DNA of 64,000 nucleotides. It comes from Denitrovibrio sp. Lineage in GTDB: Bacteria; Chrysiogenota; Deferribacteres; Deferribacterales; Geovibrionaceae. Below, in pieces: positions 1 to 10,190 of this stretch (its first letter is position 1; each line of letters begins with the position of its first letter). The notes under the pieces were generated by a model. The model saw only the letters and a list, made by a program, of their open reading frames with translations, was not told the DNA's origin and ran no database searches. The position numbers and the translations under genes were made by a program. Where the stretch lies: positions 324,236-388,235 of the forward strand of contig PKTM01000011.1 in NCBI GenBank assembly GCA_002869145.1, written 5' to 3'.

Positions 1-2
1 AT

Positions 3-617
3 TACAAGATTATAAAAGATCAGGCATATGACCATATAGACGGAAAACTGCCTGAAGCAGACGGACTAATCTATTACGGTACTCTGGCTGCCAGATCAAA
101 GACATCCAAGGCTTCACTTCTGAAACTGATTGAAAAGACAACAGCGACAAAATTTTACGATGTAAATCTGCGCAAAGACTGCTGGGACATGAATACCGTG
201 TCGCTTCTGGCCTCTTATGCGGATCACATGAAACTAAATGAGAACGAACTGATTATTCTCACTGAGGGGATATGTCCTTATGATGGCGGATACGTCTCAA
301 GAGGTCGGGTTCTTATGGAGATGTATGGAATTAAAAATCTATATATAACCTTTGGGGCGAAGGGTGCAGCGTTTATCAGCGAAGACAAAAACATAGAAAG
401 CAGATGCTTTTACGTTGAATCCATGAAGGACACAGTAGGAGCAGGGGACGCTTTCAGCTCGGTTATTATATCGGGTCTGTTGAACGACACAGATATTGAG
501 AAGAGTCTGAATATGGCAGCTTATTACGCGTCAAGGATATGCACTCTTCAGGGCGCACTCACAGAGGATAAAAAGTTTTATGAAGATATCAAGGAGGAGC
601 TAAATGCCTTCAGGTAG
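3..617 (+). CDS. PfkB-family sugar kinase, probable fructokinase (5' end outside window)
   Basis: The reading frame is already open at the window edge, so this is the C-terminal ~204 residues of a longer (about 300 aa) kinase. The PfkB signature 'DTVGAGDAFS' with the catalytic Asp of GAGD is present near codon 146, and an upstream 'DVNLR' motif is typical of ribokinase/fructokinase folds. It phosphorylates a sugar with ATP. Lying directly before sucrose-phosphate synthase and sucrose synthase, fructose released from sucrose is the likely substrate (inference from context). Its last 14 bases overlap the next gene, indicating translational coupling. Confidence 0.85.
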   Translation, partial: YKIIKDQAYDHIDGKLPEADGLIYYGTLAARSKTSKASLLKLIEKTTATKFYDVNLRKDCWDMNTVSLLASYADHMKLNENELIILTEGICPYDGGYVSRGRVLMEMYGIKNLYITFGAKGAAFISEDKNIESRCFYVESMKDTVGAGDAFSSVIISGLLNDTDIEKSLNMAAYYASRICTLQGALTEDKKFYEDIKEELNAFR

Positions 618-2730
618 AGATGGACTTTATGTGATGCTTCTCAGCATCCACGGCCTTGTGCGATGGAACGAACCTGAACTGGGGCGTGATTCGGACACAG
701 GCGGACAGGTTAAATATGTACTTGAACTGCTGGATAATCTTGCACTGCATGAAAAAGTTGACCGTGCCGAGCTTATTACCAGACAGGTTTTTGATAAAAG
801 GGTAAGTGACGACTACTCTGTTAAAGAGGAACTCACTGACAACGGAGGCATCATATCAAGGCTGCCTTTCGGTCCCAGCAGATATCTTAAAAAAGAACGT
901 TTCTGGCCTTATCTGGACACCTTGGTGGAGAATCTGCTGCGCCATATAAAAAGTGTCGGGCGTGTGCCGGATATCATACACGCTCACTATGCTGATGCAG
1001 GTTTTGTGGGCTCTCAGCTCTCTCATTATGTAGGTGTTCCGCTGATTTTTACCGGACACTCTTTGGGGCATGACAAGCTTCGAACCCTTCTTGAAAAGGG
1101 TGTGTCCAAAGACGAAGCCGATAAAACATATAATATTAACAGAAGGATAAAAGCCGAAGAGACAGCTCTTCGTTTCGCAAAGGCTGTCGTTACCAGCACA
1201 AAACAGGAAGCAACGGCTCAGTACGGTGATTATCAGAACTTCCGTCCAAAAAAAATACATGTAATGCCGCCGGGCGTTTATCTGGACAAATTTTTTAAAT
1301 ACAAAGGGCCGGTAAAAAAACTATCAGTATATGACAAGGTTGCGAGGTTTCTTGATGAGCCGGATAAGCCTGCGGTGCTTGCTATATCAAGAGCTGATGA
1401 AAAGAAAAACATAACAACACTTCTGGACGCATATGGTCAGAATAAAGCTCTTCAGGAGGCTGCAAATCTCATTATTGTGGCAGGCAACAGAGAAGATATT
1501 GCAGAGATGCCCTCTGGCGCCAGAAAGGTTCTTTCGGATATGCTCCGAAAGATAGATAAATATGACCTTTACGGCAAGGTTGCCTACCCAAAGAAGCACC
1601 AGTCTGAACAGGTAGTTGAGTTTTATCAGCTGGCAGAAAGACTGAACGGCGTATTTGTGAACCCTGCACTGGTGGAACCATTCGGGCTTACTATACTTGA
1701 GGCTACAGCAACGGGAATACCTGTTGTAGCCACTAACGACGGTGGTCCAACTGAGATTTTAGGCAATTGCAAGAACGGCCTTCTGGTGAACCCCACAGAT
1801 GCTGAGGCTATGGGTAATGCAATACTGAAAGGTGTTACAGATAAAAAACTGCATAGGCAGTGGTCCAAAGCAGGACTGACAAACATTTATAAATTCTATA
1901 CGTGGAAAGGGCATGTTCAGAAATATGTCCGGCTGGTTGAAAAGATAAAAAATATAGACAGGAAAGGTTATTACACAATGAAAAGCGCAAAAAGGATTAC
2001 AGGTGTTAACAGAATGCTTGTAACAGATATCGATAACACACTTCTGGGCTGCGATGAAGCTCTGGAGAGATTTATACAGTTTTATAACGAATATCATGAC
2101 AAGTTTGTGTTTTGTGTGGCAACAGGCAGAAGTCTAAGCAGCGCAAGAGATGTTCTGAAAGAGAAGGGTGTTCCGACACCGGACATCTTTATTACTTCTG
2201 TGGGGAGCGAGATATATTATACCAGCGAACTGAAAGATGACAGCTTATGGGCGACACATATTGGTGAGGACTGGAAACCTGAAAAGATAAAAGCTATCAT
2301 GAAGGACATAGTCGGTGTTACACCTCAACCAAGCAGCGGTCAGCGAAAGCATAAGATATCCTATTTTTATGATGAAAAGAAGTTCTTGGGCACAAAAAAA
2401 CTTACGAAGATATTTCAGGATGCCGACATAAAGGCTAAAATTATCATCTCACACCAGCAGTACCTGGACATACTCCCCGTAAGAGCCTCCAAAGGGCTTG
2501 CTGTGAAGGCTGTTGCTTTCAGGTGGGACATACCTTTTGAAAACATATTGGTGGCCGGAGATTCTGGTAACGACATAGACATGCTGAACGGCACTATACC
2601 GGGAGTTGCCGTTGGAAACTACAGCGAAGAGCTGGAAAAGCTGAAAGGGCGGGAGAACGTCTACTTCAGTGAAAAAGATTATGCAGACGGGATACTTGAT
2701 GGAGTTAAATATTATGAATTTATCAAATAA
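604..2730 (+). CDS. Sucrose-phosphate synthase with fused sucrose-phosphatase domain
   Basis: A 708-residue two-domain enzyme. Residues ~1-460 are a GT-B family 4 glycosyltransferase: an N-terminal '[13 protein letters not shown]' donor/acceptor loop and the EX7E motif 'EPFGLTILE' near residue 358. Residues ~470-705 are a HAD phosphatase of the sucrose-6-phosphatase type, with 'DIDNTLLG' near 474 and '[10 protein letters not shown]' near 652. Expected reactions are UDP-glucose plus fructose-6-P to sucrose-6-P, then dephosphorylation to sucrose. The ATG at 604 follows a good GGAGG ribosome site and overlaps the kinase gene; the next gene overlaps this one. Both active sites look intact. Confidence 0.92.
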   Translation: MPSGRDGLYVMLLSIHGLVRWNEPELGRDSDTGGQVKYVLELLDNLALHEKVDRAELITRQVFDKRVSDDYSVKEELTDNGGIISRLPFGPSRYLKKERFWPYLDTLVENLLRHIKSVGRVPDIIHAHYADAGFVGSQLSHYVGVPLIFTGHSLGHDKLRTLLEKGVSKDEADKTYNINRRIKAEETALRFAKAVVTSTKQEATAQYGDYQNFRPKKIHVMPPGVYLDKFFKYKGPVKKLSVYDKVARFLDEPDKPAVLAISRADEKKNITTLLDAYGQNKALQEAANLIIVAGNREDIAEMPSGARKVLSDMLRKIDKYDLYGKVAYPKKHQSEQVVEFYQLAERLNGVFVNPALVEPFGLTILEATATGIPVVATNDGGPTEILGNCKNGLLVNPTDAEAMGNAILKGVTDKKLHRQWSKAGLTNIYKFYTWKGHVQKYVRLVEKIKNIDRKGYYTMKSAKRITGVNRMLVTDIDNTLLGCDEALERFIQFYNEYHDKFVFCVATGRSLSSARDVLKEKGVPTPDIFITSVGSEIYYTSELKDDSLWATHIGEDWKPEKIKAIMKDIVGVTPQPSSGQRKHKISYFYDEKKFLGTKKLTKIFQDADIKAKIIISHQQYLDILPVRASKGLAVKAVAFRWDIPFENILVAGDSGNDIDMLNGTIPGVAVGNYSEELEKLKGRENVYFSEKDYADGILDGVKYYEFIK

Positions 2731-5074
2731 AGAACTTGAGATAATAGGGGATGCGTTTGAGCAAGACAGGGCACAGCTCTGCTCTTTTTTAAGCAAAATA
2801 GAATCCACTGACAAGCAGCTTTTTCTTCGCACTGAGCTTCTTGAAATGTACGAGGGTGAGGATACTCCTGACTTTATCAACTCACTTCAGGAAGCTGTGA
2901 AATTTCAGGGGCAGATATTTTTTGCCGCACGTGTGGGGATAGGCGAATGGCTTTTTCTGAAGATATATTCAGACACCTTCGACTACAAAGATGTGACTCC
3001 GGTGGAATACCTTGAAGTGAAGGAGCGTATGGTGCTTGGGGATAAAGCAGGCTGGATACCAACTGTAGAGCTTGCTCCTTTCAACAGGGAATTTCCTAAA
3101 CCTTCAAACCCTGACTATATAGGCAGAGGGGTGGAATACCTTAACAGGCATCAGTCCAGCCGAATCTTTATGGATCAGGAAAAAGGGATGAAGCAGCTTC
3201 TTGATTTCTTGCGTGTGCACAAATACGACGGCAGACAGCTTATGCTGAACAGCCGTGTGGACAGTGTGGAAAAACTTAGAAAGTCACTTAAGAAAGCACA
3301 GGCACTGCTGAAAGATAAAAGCGACGAAGGCGAATGGTCTGATATTGAGAATGAAATGGGTCAGCTTGGTTTTGAGCCGGGCTGGGGTAGAAAACTGGGA
3401 TATGTGAAAGAATTTCTTTCGCTTTTGCGTGATGTGCTGACAGCACCGGAGCCGAATGTGCTTGAGAAATTTCTAGACCGCATACCTATGATATTTAATT
3501 TGGTAGTACTTTCACCTCACGGTTTCTTTGGTCAGGCAGGGGTTTTCGGTAAACCCGATACTGGCGGTAAGGTGGTTTATATACTTGATCAGGTGAAGGC
3601 TCTGGAGAACGAGCTGAAAAAAAGACTCGATGAAAAAGGGCTGGATATAACACCTAAGATTCTTGTGGTGAGCAGGCTCCTTCCTGAGGCGGAGGGGACT
3701 ACTTGCGATCAGGAAGAGGAACTTATCAGAGGGACGGACAACTGCTACATAATAAGAGTACCATTCAGAGACGAAAACGGAGAAATTGTTCGTCATTGGA
3801 TATCCAGATTTCGCATATGGCCTTATCTGGAAAGGTTCAGCACGGAAGCCCAGAATGTTATCCTCTCTAAGCTGGAGGGGAGACCGGATCTTATCATAGG
3901 CAACTATTCTGACGGAAATATTGTGGCATCGCTAATGTCGACAAGACTCGGTGTGACACAGTGTACAATTGCACACGCTCTTGAAAAGACAAAGTACCTT
4001 TATTCCGATCTTTACTGGCATGAAAATGATGACAAATATCATTTCGCTTGTCAGTATACTGCTGACTTGATCAGCATGAATTATTCGGATTTTATCATAA
4101 CAAGTACATATCAAGAGATAGCAGGCACTGCCGACAGTGTTGGTCAGTATGAAAGTTATATGAACTATACTCTGCCGGGGCTTTACCGGGTGGTGAACGG
4201 CATAGATACATTCGACACAAAGTTTAACGTTGTTTCTCCTGGCGCTGCACCTGATATCTTTTTCAGCTATACAAGTTCGGAGAGATTTACTGAGCATCAC
4301 CAAGAGATAGAGTCTGTGTTGTTCGAAGAAAACCTGGAAGGCAGCAGAGGGAATTTTGAGGATAAGGAAAAACCGCTGCTTTTCACAATGGCAAGGCTAG
4401 ACAAAATAAAAAATCTGACCGGACTTGTCAGGTGGTTTGGCGAAAATGAAGAATTACGCAAATCTGCAAACTTACTTGTGATAGGCGGTTTTACTAATGA
4501 GACTTTAAGCGGTGATGATGAGGAACGCGAACAGATACGAATTATGCACGAGGTAATGCACGAATTTCAGCTTGATGGCAGCGTTCGCTGGGTTGGCGCA
4601 CATCTGGGGAAAAGGACAACAGGCGAGCTCTACAGGTATATTGCAGACAGACGTGGAGCATTTGTTCAACCGGCATTATTTGAGGCTTTCGGGCTTACCA
4701 TCATAGAGGCGATGAGCTCAGGTCTACCTGTTTTTGCTACAGCATACGGCGGCCCTTCCGAGATTATAGAGGATGGTAAATCAGGGTTTATCATCGATAC
4801 TACAAAAGGGGACAAAGCGTCCGCTAAACTTCTTGATTTTGTGAAAAAATGCGAAAAAAATCCAGACTACTGGGTCGAAATATCTAATAATGCTCTGAAA
4901 AGGGTGGAAGAGAGATATAACTGGTCTCTTTATGCTAATAAGCTGATGACGTATGCCAGAGTTTACGGATTCTGGAAGTTTGTTACAGATTTGGAGCGGG
5001 AAGAGACAGAAAGGTATCTCGAGATGCTTTACGGCATGGTTTACAGAAAGCTTGCCGATCCGTCGGAGTATTAG
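2714..5074 (+). CDS. Sucrose synthase
   Basis: Full-length bacterial sucrose synthase (786 aa; the family is about 800), catalysing reversible sucrose + NDP = NDP-glucose + fructose. The N-terminal ~250 residues are the regulatory/targeting region; the GT-B core starts near residue 265 ('[20 protein letters not shown]') and carries EX7E ('EAFGLTIIE') near residue 660. The ATG at 2714 was chosen over upstream in-frame ATGs (e.g. 2669) because GGAG lies nine bases ahead and the protein then begins '[11 protein letters not shown]'; this start overlaps the SPS gene by 17 bases. With fructokinase and SPS it forms a complete sucrose synthesis/cleavage module. Confidence 0.93.
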   Translation: MNLSNKELEIIGDAFEQDRAQLCSFLSKIESTDKQLFLRTELLEMYEGEDTPDFINSLQEAVKFQGQIFFAARVGIGEWLFLKIYSDTFDYKDVTPVEYLEVKERMVLGDKAGWIPTVELAPFNREFPKPSNPDYIGRGVEYLNRHQSSRIFMDQEKGMKQLLDFLRVHKYDGRQLMLNSRVDSVEKLRKSLKKAQALLKDKSDEGEWSDIENEMGQLGFEPGWGRKLGYVKEFLSLLRDVLTAPEPNVLEKFLDRIPMIFNLVVLSPHGFFGQAGVFGKPDTGGKVVYILDQVKALENELKKRLDEKGLDITPKILVVSRLLPEAEGTTCDQEEELIRGTDNCYIIRVPFRDENGEIVRHWISRFRIWPYLERFSTEAQNVILSKLEGRPDLIIGNYSDGNIVASLMSTRLGVTQCTIAHALEKTKYLYSDLYWHENDDKYHFACQYTADLISMNYSDFIITSTYQEIAGTADSVGQYESYMNYTLPGLYRVVNGIDTFDTKFNVVSPGAAPDIFFSYTSSERFTEHHQEIESVLFEENLEGSRGNFEDKEKPLLFTMARLDKIKNLTGLVRWFGENEELRKSANLLVIGGFTNETLSGDDEEREQIRIMHEVMHEFQLDGSVRWVGAHLGKRTTGELYRYIADRRGAFVQPALFEAFGLTIIEAMSSGLPVFATAYGGPSEIIEDGKSGFIIDTTKGDKASAKLLDFVKKCEKNPDYWVEISNNALKRVEERYNWSLYANKLMTYARVYGFWKFVTDLEREETERYLEMLYGMVYRKLADPSEY

Positions 5075-6579
5075 TCACTCATCATTCGGTACTGGAGAGA
5101 CTCTAGCAGATGCTTAGGCATTATCTCTGCTGAGCCTTCAAGGTCTGCAATGGTTCGGGACGTTTTTAATATTTTTGAATAGGCACGGGCGGAGAGTGAA
5201 TACTTTCTCGCCGCCGTCTCTATTATCTTTGCGCACTGACTGTCTAGTTTGCAGTAATTTTTCAGCTCTTTTTCTGTTAGCCTGCTGTTAAACTTTCCGC
5301 AACGTTTCATTTGTGTGTTGTGGGCTTTCTGGACTCTCAGCCTGATTTTTTCAGAAGATTCGCCATCGTCCAGTGAAGAAAGGTCAGATATGTCCACAGA
5401 CTGGACTTCAACATGCAGGTCTATCCTGTCCATTAGCGGTCCGTAGAGCCTTGATCGGTATTTGCTTATCTGTGATGATGAGCATGTACACTGCTTTGTT
5501 TTATCGCCTAAATATCCACATGGGCATGGGTTCGCAGCAGCGGCCAGCATGAATTTTGCCGGATAGGTTACTGTTTTTGAGGCTCTTGCTATTGTAACTT
5601 CGCCGTCCTCCAGAGGCTGACGAAGGGTTTCCAGTACACTTCTGTTAAACTCCAGCAGTTCGTCCAGAAAGAGCACACCATTGGTTGCCAGACTTACCTG
5701 ACCGGGGACAGTCTTTGATGTGCCGCCAATGAGCGATATGTTACTGCTGGTGTGGTGCGGTGCGAAGAAAGGCCGAGTACATTTCAGATCTTTGGCTGAG
5801 CGTACGAACCCTGCTACGGAATGTATCTTTGTGGTCTCTATGGCCTCTTCCAGCGACATATCAGGCATTATGCCGGGCAGTCTGCGGGCTATCATAGTCT
5901 TTCCGCTTCCGGGAGTGCCTATCATAAGCAGGTTATGCATCCCCGCAGCAGCTATTTCGGCGCACCGTCTAGCGGTTTTTTGACCCTTAACCTCTGTGAA
6001 ATCTTCGATATAAGAACTATTTTTTGCAAATAGTGAATTTACATCAATCTTATACGGTGAATATGCTGACGGGGCATCCATCATATGAAGCACTTCATCC
6101 AGTGATTTTAATGGATAGATGTCTATGTCGCTTACTATGGCAGCTTCATCGGCATTTTCAAAAGGTATCACAATTTTTTTGAACCCTGCTTTTTTAGCAC
6201 AGATAACAATAGGTAGTATGCCGTTGACACCCCTAAGCTTGCCGTCCAGAGATAGCTCCCCTGCAAAAAGAGTGTCTTTGCTCTGGCTTTTTATAAATCC
6301 GCCGGAATGGGCAAGCCCAACTGCAACTGGAAGGTCAAAGTGTGTGCCGTCCTTTTTAAAATCAGCAGGTGCTAGGTTTATGGTTATCGGTTTAGCAAAG
6401 ACATTTATATTAATATTTTTAAGTGCGGAACGTACCCTGTCTCTGCTTTCGCGTACAGAGGCATCAGCAAGTCCCACCATGTTAAAAGATGGAAGACCCA
6501 TAGACGCTATATCTGTTTCTATTTCGACAAGTTCCGCATCAATACCGCTGACGTGTGCACTGAAAAATTTTGAAAACAT
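5071..6579 (-). CDS. YifB/ComM-family Mg-chelatase-like AAA+ ATPase
   Basis: A 502-residue protein with the N-terminal ChlI/Lon-like domain ('[17 protein letters not shown]'), Walker A 'GTPGSGKT' near residue 222, the Walker B region '[11 protein letters not shown]', a Cys-rich insertion '[15 protein letters not shown]' and the C-terminal Mg-chelatase helical domain. ComM relatives are DNA branch-migration helicases in natural transformation, but the family is widespread and often of unproven role. The start at 6579 ('MFSKFFS') is preferred to an in-frame ATG 13 codons upstream because it matches the family N-terminus; the ribosome site is weak. Its 3' end overlaps the sucrose synthase stop by four bases, tail to tail. 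Confidence 0.9.
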   Translation of the reverse strand: MFSKFFSAHVSGIDAELVEIETDIASMGLPSFNMVGLADASVRESRDRVRSALKNININVFAKPITINLAPADFKKDGTHFDLPVAVGLAHSGGFIKSQSKDTLFAGELSLDGKLRGVNGILPIVICAKKAGFKKIVIPFENADEAAIVSDIDIYPLKSLDEVLHMMDAPSAYSPYKIDVNSLFAKNSSYIEDFTEVKGQKTARRCAEIAAAGMHNLLMIGTPGSGKTMIARRLPGIMPDMSLEEAIETTKIHSVAGFVRSAKDLKCTRPFFAPHHTSSNISLIGGTSKTVPGQVSLATNGVLFLDELLEFNRSVLETLRQPLEDGEVTIARASKTVTYPAKFMLAAAANPCPCGYLGDKTKQCTCSSSQISKYRSRLYGPLMDRIDLHVEVQSVDISDLSSLDDGESSEKIRLRVQKAHNTQMKRCGKFNSRLTEKELKNYCKLDSQCAKIIETAARKYSLSARAYSKILKTSRTIADLEGSAEIMPKHLLESLQYRMMSD

Positions 6580-6730
6580 TGTAATTCCAAAGGATTTTTT
6601 AAAAGTATAAGTTAACAAAAAGAATAAGTAAAATAGATTGTATTTTTTTTATAATTTTTGAATATTTTCTATTGCGATAAAACTGCGTTTTCATATACTA
6701 ATATTATAGCTACGGAGAAAAAGAAAAAGG

Positions 6731-6920
6731 GAGAATTTAGTTTCGGAAAAGAGACCCAGATTCAGATCCAGTTCCAGAAAGAGATTTTGACTTAGACCCA
6801 GTTTCAGTTTCAGAAGAGATTTAGATTTAGACCTAGTTTCAGATGAGATTTTGAACCGGACCAAGGACCAAGTTTCTAGATGAGATTTAGATCGGAACCA
6901 GTTTCAGAACCCGAAAACTC
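6731..6920. repeat. Degenerate ~30-37 bp tandem repeats
   Basis: Six consecutive units each begin GAGA and most end in a CAGTTTCAGA-like segment: approximate starts 6731, 6751, 6781, 6816, 6845 and 6882. The core reads GAGATTT(A/T)GA...GACC(C/T)AGTTTCAGA with unit lengths of about 20-39 bases. Stops occur in the frames read, so it is not a coding repeat. There are no constant repeats with unique spacers, so it is not CRISPR. Function unknown. Confidence 0.7.
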
Positions 6921-6987
6921 CACAAAGAGATCCGTAGCAGGAGTACAGTCCAATGGGTTCAGTAGAAGATTCGGAATTGTTATCTTG

Positions 6988-7024
6988 AAAAGCCTCTTCG
7001 GTTGTTCTTACTGGAGGGGCTTTT
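6988..7024 (-). terminator. Intrinsic terminator of the histidine-kinase gene
   Basis: A long stem (AAAAGCC pairing with GGCTTTT, continued inward through several more pairs with G.U wobbles) lies 35 bases past the kinase stop codon. T-runs exist on both sides, so it could act in either direction. Confidence 0.8.
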
Positions 7025-7058
7025 CTCATTTTGAACTTTAGTAACACATCATTATTTT

Positions 7059-8879
7059 CTAATCACACCCTTCAGCAGGCTTATCGGTTAGTTGAAGCTT
7101 AATAAAAAATGCAGCTCCATCTTCAGTATTTTCAAACCAGATATCACCATCCATATTTATTAAAATTTGTCTGGTCATGTAAAGTCCTATCCCAACACCG
7201 TTCTCGTCTTTCTTTGTGCTGAAGTATGGTTCGAAAATCCTAGGGGCAATCTCATCGCTTATTCCGCCGGCATTGTCCTGTATCTTAATTATGCAGTCAC
7301 GCTCATTTTCTATGTAAAGTCTTATCTGAATATGTTTGTCTGAGATTTCCTGCTGGTTAAGAGCGTCCATAGCATTTTTAATTATATTCATTATCACATG
7401 TCGAAATTCGTTAGGGTATCCTTCTACACTGATATTTTCACAGCAGTCAAATCCGTAAGTATCTGGGCTTACATGAACATCCAACTCTTTGCTTATACAC
7501 ACCAGTGATATTTTAATTTCCTGATTTTTCAGTTGAGGTGCGAACATAGATGCAACTTCAGTGATGGCTCTGCAAAGCACAAAATGCTCTTTAGATTTAT
7601 CAGGTTTCAGGAAATTGCTGAAATCGTTTATAGTGTCTGACATCTGCAGAATGATCTTCATTGTTTTTTCAACATTTTCGCTTATCAGCGACTCTGTGAG
7701 TGTATCACTGTGATATGCATCTTCTATATCCTGAACCAGCATTCCTGCTGCACTAAGCGGCTGACGCCACTGATGAGCAATTGCACCTATCATGTCGCCC
7801 ATAGCCGCCAGTTTTGACTGCTGCATAAGCAGTCTTTCGTTACCAACTCTTTTTAAGGTCTCTTCTGCAACCTTCTCTTCCAGGTTTTTATTGACTTCTT
7901 CCAGTGTTTTTTTAGCAGATTCAAGCTCGTTGTTCAGAGCAAGAAGCTTTTTGTTGTATTTACCCGTTAAAATCATTTTTCCTAAGATGATAAGAAACAC
8001 AGCGGTAAACCCTGCAAGGATTTTAATTATGAGGCCGTAGTCGTAGCTGCTTTGATATTTGATAGAAATCCACTTATTCAGAATCTGGTCTTTTTCCTCT
8101 TTTGTAATGTTGCTAAGAGCTTTGTTCAGTACAGAGAGCAGGATATCTTCTCCTTTTTTTACGCCTACTTTAAGTTCATATCCAAATTTAGCATCACCGG
8201 TTATTTTAAGGTTCAGCATCCCTTGCTGGCGTATATTATAAGACATTTCAAGAAGCGATCCTGCTGTTGCAAAAGCCTTTCCCCTGCTTACAAGATTTAG
8301 AGCCTGAACTATGTTGTCAGCATATATTCTATTAATGTCCGGATGTTTTGATTTGATTATTTCGTCAATCATATAACCTTTGACCACAGCAAGGGTTTTT
8401 CCGTTCAGGTCGTCAATGCCGTTTATGAACTTGTCGCTTTCTCTGGTAACAAACACAGATGGAGATTTTATATATGGAACAGTGAAGTCTAAATATTTAT
8501 CCCGCTCTGGTGTCTGGTTTAGTATAGAGAGGATATCGCATTTCCCTTCCTGGGCGACTTCAAGAGTTTCCGGCCAGTTTTTAGTGCGGTACATGGTATA
8601 GCTAAGCCCTGTGAGATGGCTGAGCAGCTTGTGATAGTCAGCAGAAACACCTATGTATGTGTCGTGCGAGTCAAACTTTTCATAAGGCATCCAGTCCGGG
8701 TCGGTGCACATAACAATTTCACGTTTTTGTTTTATATATTCAATTTCCGCAGCAGAGTAGCTTATGGAAGCAGATGGGTTGTCTACATGATAATACAGGT
8801 CGTGGCCTGTATTATGAGCCAGTGCAGTAGAATAAAACAAAAAAGAGATACTAATAAATATGTATAAATGAAATCTCAT
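7059..8879 (-). CDS. Membrane histidine kinase with periplasmic solute-binding (family 3) sensor domain
   Basis: 606 residues: signal segment (1-21), a periplasmic extracellular solute-binding family 3 domain (~45-275), one transmembrane helix (~283-303), a charged coiled coil (~308-350), HisKA with 'AIAHQWRQPL' (phospho-acceptor His369) and a HATPase domain with N box 'NIIKNAMDAL', 'DNAGGI' and 'GVGIGLYM'. It should sense a small ligand, perhaps an amino-acid-like molecule, in the periplasm and phosphorylate a response regulator. No regulator gene is adjacent or elsewhere in the window, so it is an orphan. No clear ribosome site precedes the ATG at 8879, but this start gives the export signal. 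Confidence 0.92.
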   Translation of the reverse strand: MRFHLYIFISISFLFYSTALAHNTGHDLYYHVDNPSASISYSAAEIEYIKQKREIVMCTDPDWMPYEKFDSHDTYIGVSADYHKLLSHLTGLSYTMYRTKNWPETLEVAQEGKCDILSILNQTPERDKYLDFTVPYIKSPSVFVTRESDKFINGIDDLNGKTLAVVKGYMIDEIIKSKHPDINRIYADNIVQALNLVSRGKAFATAGSLLEMSYNIRQQGMLNLKITGDAKFGYELKVGVKKGEDILLSVLNKALSNITKEEKDQILNKWISIKYQSSYDYGLIIKILAGFTAVFLIILGKMILTGKYNKKLLALNNELESAKKTLEEVNKNLEEKVAEETLKRVGNERLLMQQSKLAAMGDMIGAIAHQWRQPLSAAGMLVQDIEDAYHSDTLTESLISENVEKTMKIILQMSDTINDFSNFLKPDKSKEHFVLCRAITEVASMFAPQLKNQEIKISLVCISKELDVHVSPDTYGFDCCENISVEGYPNEFRHVIMNIIKNAMDALNQQEISDKHIQIRLYIENERDCIIKIQDNAGGISDEIAPRIFEPYFSTKKDENGVGIGLYMTRQILINMDGDIWFENTEDGAAFFIKLQLTDKPAEGCD

Positions 8880-8936
8880 ATGAAATTATAAATTAAATAT
8901 TTTATTTTTGCATTAAAAAGTTAAATGTGTGCAGGT

Positions 8937-8967
8937 ATTGCACAGTGCATGCTAAGAATTGCACAGT
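8937..8967. promoter_or_regulatory. 10-bp direct repeat with 21-bp period (possible activator sites)
   Basis: ATTGCACAGT occurs at 8937-8946 and again at 8958-8967, exactly two helical turns apart. The first copy also forms the palindrome TGCACAGTGCA (8939-8949). It sits between the divergent histidine kinase and the glycine-rich protein, about 90-120 bases upstream of the likely transcription start of the latter, as expected for enhancer-type activator sites. Confidence 0.5.
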
Positions 8968-9031
8968 AACCTACGTTCTATGATCGCTACTATCTCTTAT
9001 CTAACAGATATATAGGCTGCAATTACAGTTT

Positions 9032-9047
9032 TGGCATGGTACATGCA
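9032..9047 (+). promoter_or_regulatory. Sigma-54-like promoter (-24/-12)
   Basis: TGGCATGGTACATGCA matches the sigma-54 pattern GG-N10-GC exactly (GG at 9033-9034, GC at 9045-9046) and is close to TGGCAC-N5-TTGCA. It predicts a start near 9058, 30 bases ahead of the ATG at 9088. An upstream direct repeat could bind the required enhancer protein. No sigma-54 activator is encoded in the window. Confidence 0.5.
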
Positions 9048-9087
9048 AGTATATTTGCAACAATAATCCAATATGGAGGAGATTAAC

Positions 9088-9552
9088 ATGAGAAAAGTAG
9101 TAATAATGGTAGCAATAGTAGCTTTAGCAGCAGCAACAGCGTTCGCATATCCGAACGGCAGGTTCGCAGGTCAGGGGGGCCCATGTGGAGGTCCAGGTTC
9201 CTACGGCGGTGCTGGTTTCGGTGGTGCAGGAGCACAGGGTTTTGAAGCCCCATGCGGCGGTCCTGGTTTTGGACGCGGTTTTGGCCCCGGTGCCGGACGT
9301 GGATTTGGACCTGGTTTTAAAGGTAATGCAGATGTGAACCCGCTTGATGAAGCTGGAGCTAAGGCAAAAGTTCAGGAATACCTTGACGCAAACTTTAAAG
9401 GCTTCGAAATTGTTGCTTCTGAAAAATATGAAAGACCAAGAGGTTCCATGTACACATTCGAAGTAAAAGACAACAATGCTAACGCATTTACATTTGTTGT
9501 GAATCCATTCGGATATGTAAGAGGCCCTATCATAGTACAGAACACAAAGTAA
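9088..9552 (+). CDS. Small glycine-rich exported protein, function unknown
   Basis: 154 residues. The start at 9088 follows GGAGG at a good distance and gives a clean signal peptide ending 'ATAFA'. Next comes a Gly/Phe/Pro-rich segment (about residues 20-75) with two 'CGGPG' units, then a compact alpha/beta-like tail ('AKVQEYLDANFKGFEIVASE' to the C-terminus) resembling small periplasmic PepSY-like folds (weak guess). It is monocistronic: own promoter and own terminator. The divergent histidine kinase shares its upstream region, so control by that pathway is plausible but unproven. Confidence 0.75.
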   Translation: MRKVVIMVAIVALAAATAFAYPNGRFAGQGGPCGGPGSYGGAGFGGAGAQGFEAPCGGPGFGRGFGPGAGRGFGPGFKGNADVNPLDEAGAKAKVQEYLDANFKGFEIVASEKYERPRGSMYTFEVKDNNANAFTFVVNPFGYVRGPIIVQNTK

Positions 9553-9575
9553 TATTGTCCCCACTTGTAACTTTT

Positions 9576-9608
9576 AAAAAAGCCGGAGATAATCTTCGGC
9601 TTTTTTTT
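9576..9608 (+). terminator. Intrinsic terminator after the glycine-rich protein gene
   Basis: Stem AAAAAAGCCGGAGA / TCTTCGGCTTTTTT with a short TAA-type loop, followed by a run of T residues, 24 bases past the stop codon. Confidence 0.9.
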
Positions 9609-9647
9609 ATATCTGTTATCATTAGATAGTTAATAGGAGAGATGTAT

Positions 9648-9839
9648 ATGTATGGATATCACATGCCCTTTGGAGGGCTAATGGGTTTTCTGATCGCTGT
9701 AGTGTTTATAATAGTTATCTACAGACTGCTTAAAGGTGCGCCTCCAGAAAGCAGTGCAAAACAGATACTTGATGAACGTTTTGCTAAAGGTGAGATATCT
9801 GAAGAGGAATATCTCAGCAAAAAAGAGAACCTTAAATAA
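9648..9839 (+). CDS. SHOCT-domain small membrane protein
   Basis: 63 residues: an N-terminal hydrophobic helix ('GGLMGFLIAVVFIIVIYRLL') and a C-terminal SHOCT motif ('ILDERFAKGEISEEEYLSKK'), the short conserved helix pair found at the ends of many bacterial proteins. The ATG at 9648 is preferred to one two codons upstream because AGGAGA ends eight bases before it. Function is unknown; SHOCT segments are thought to mediate oligomerisation or binding. Confidence 0.8.
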   Translation: MYGYHMPFGGLMGFLIAVVFIIVIYRLLKGAPPESSAKQILDERFAKGEISEEEYLSKKENLK

Positions 9840-10022
9840 AAAGTTCAGATAAATGGGTATAAGCTCATTTTTCGCTTTATTATTTTGCCTCAAGTAGATA
9901 CAGAAGATGTTACTGGACATATGCTTATAAGCACTATAATCAGAATTGGTTTTTGTAAAGTTTTGTAAACATTGTGCTTTATTTTTGATAAAATATTGTT
10001 ATATTTTAATCAGGAGGAGCTT

Positions 10023-10148
10023 ATGTTTGGCACATCTATACCTGCGGGAACGCTCACAGTAGTGGTAATTGTAGTTGTTGTTGCGATAGTGTTTATAGGA
10101 ATATTCAGAACATCAAAACATGGCTCTGCAGAAGATAGTGATGAATAA
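10023..10148 (+). CDS. 41-residue single-pass membrane peptide
   Basis: ATG at 10023 preceded by a strong AGGAGG site. The product has one hydrophobic helix rich in Val/Ile ('VVVIVVVVAIVFIGIF') followed by a short polar tail ending 'SAEDSDE'. Upstream DNA is AT-rich with a tandem TTTTGTAAA repeat (about 9953-9971) that may belong to a promoter. It is not recognised as any named family; strong translation signals support it being real. Confidence 0.6.
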   Translation: MFGTSIPAGTLTVVVIVVVVAIVFIGIFRTSKHGSAEDSDE

Positions 10149-10190
10149 GTTCACTGTATATTCTGCAGCGGGAGTATTTTTATTTTTTAC

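Larger units (their letters stand above)
6580..7058. other. 479-bp non-coding interval with AT-rich leader, repeats and a terminator
   Basis: No convincing gene on either strand. The part next to yifB (about 6600-6715) is AT-rich and probably holds its promoter (TATAAT-like element on the minus strand at 6703-6708). The middle holds degenerate tandem repeats (6731-6920, separate entry). The end holds a hairpin terminator for the histidine-kinase gene (6988-7024, separate entry). A small RNA cannot be excluded. Confidence 0.6.

Noticed and set aside
6731-6920. CRISPR-like array
   Set aside because: Units vary in length and sequence throughout, there are no constant repeats separated by unique spacers, and no cas gene is near.
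9088-9552. Glycine-rich protein as collagen- or PE_PGRS-like
   Set aside because: The Gly segment is short, has no strict Gly-X-Y or GGX periodicity and is followed by an ordinary folded tail.
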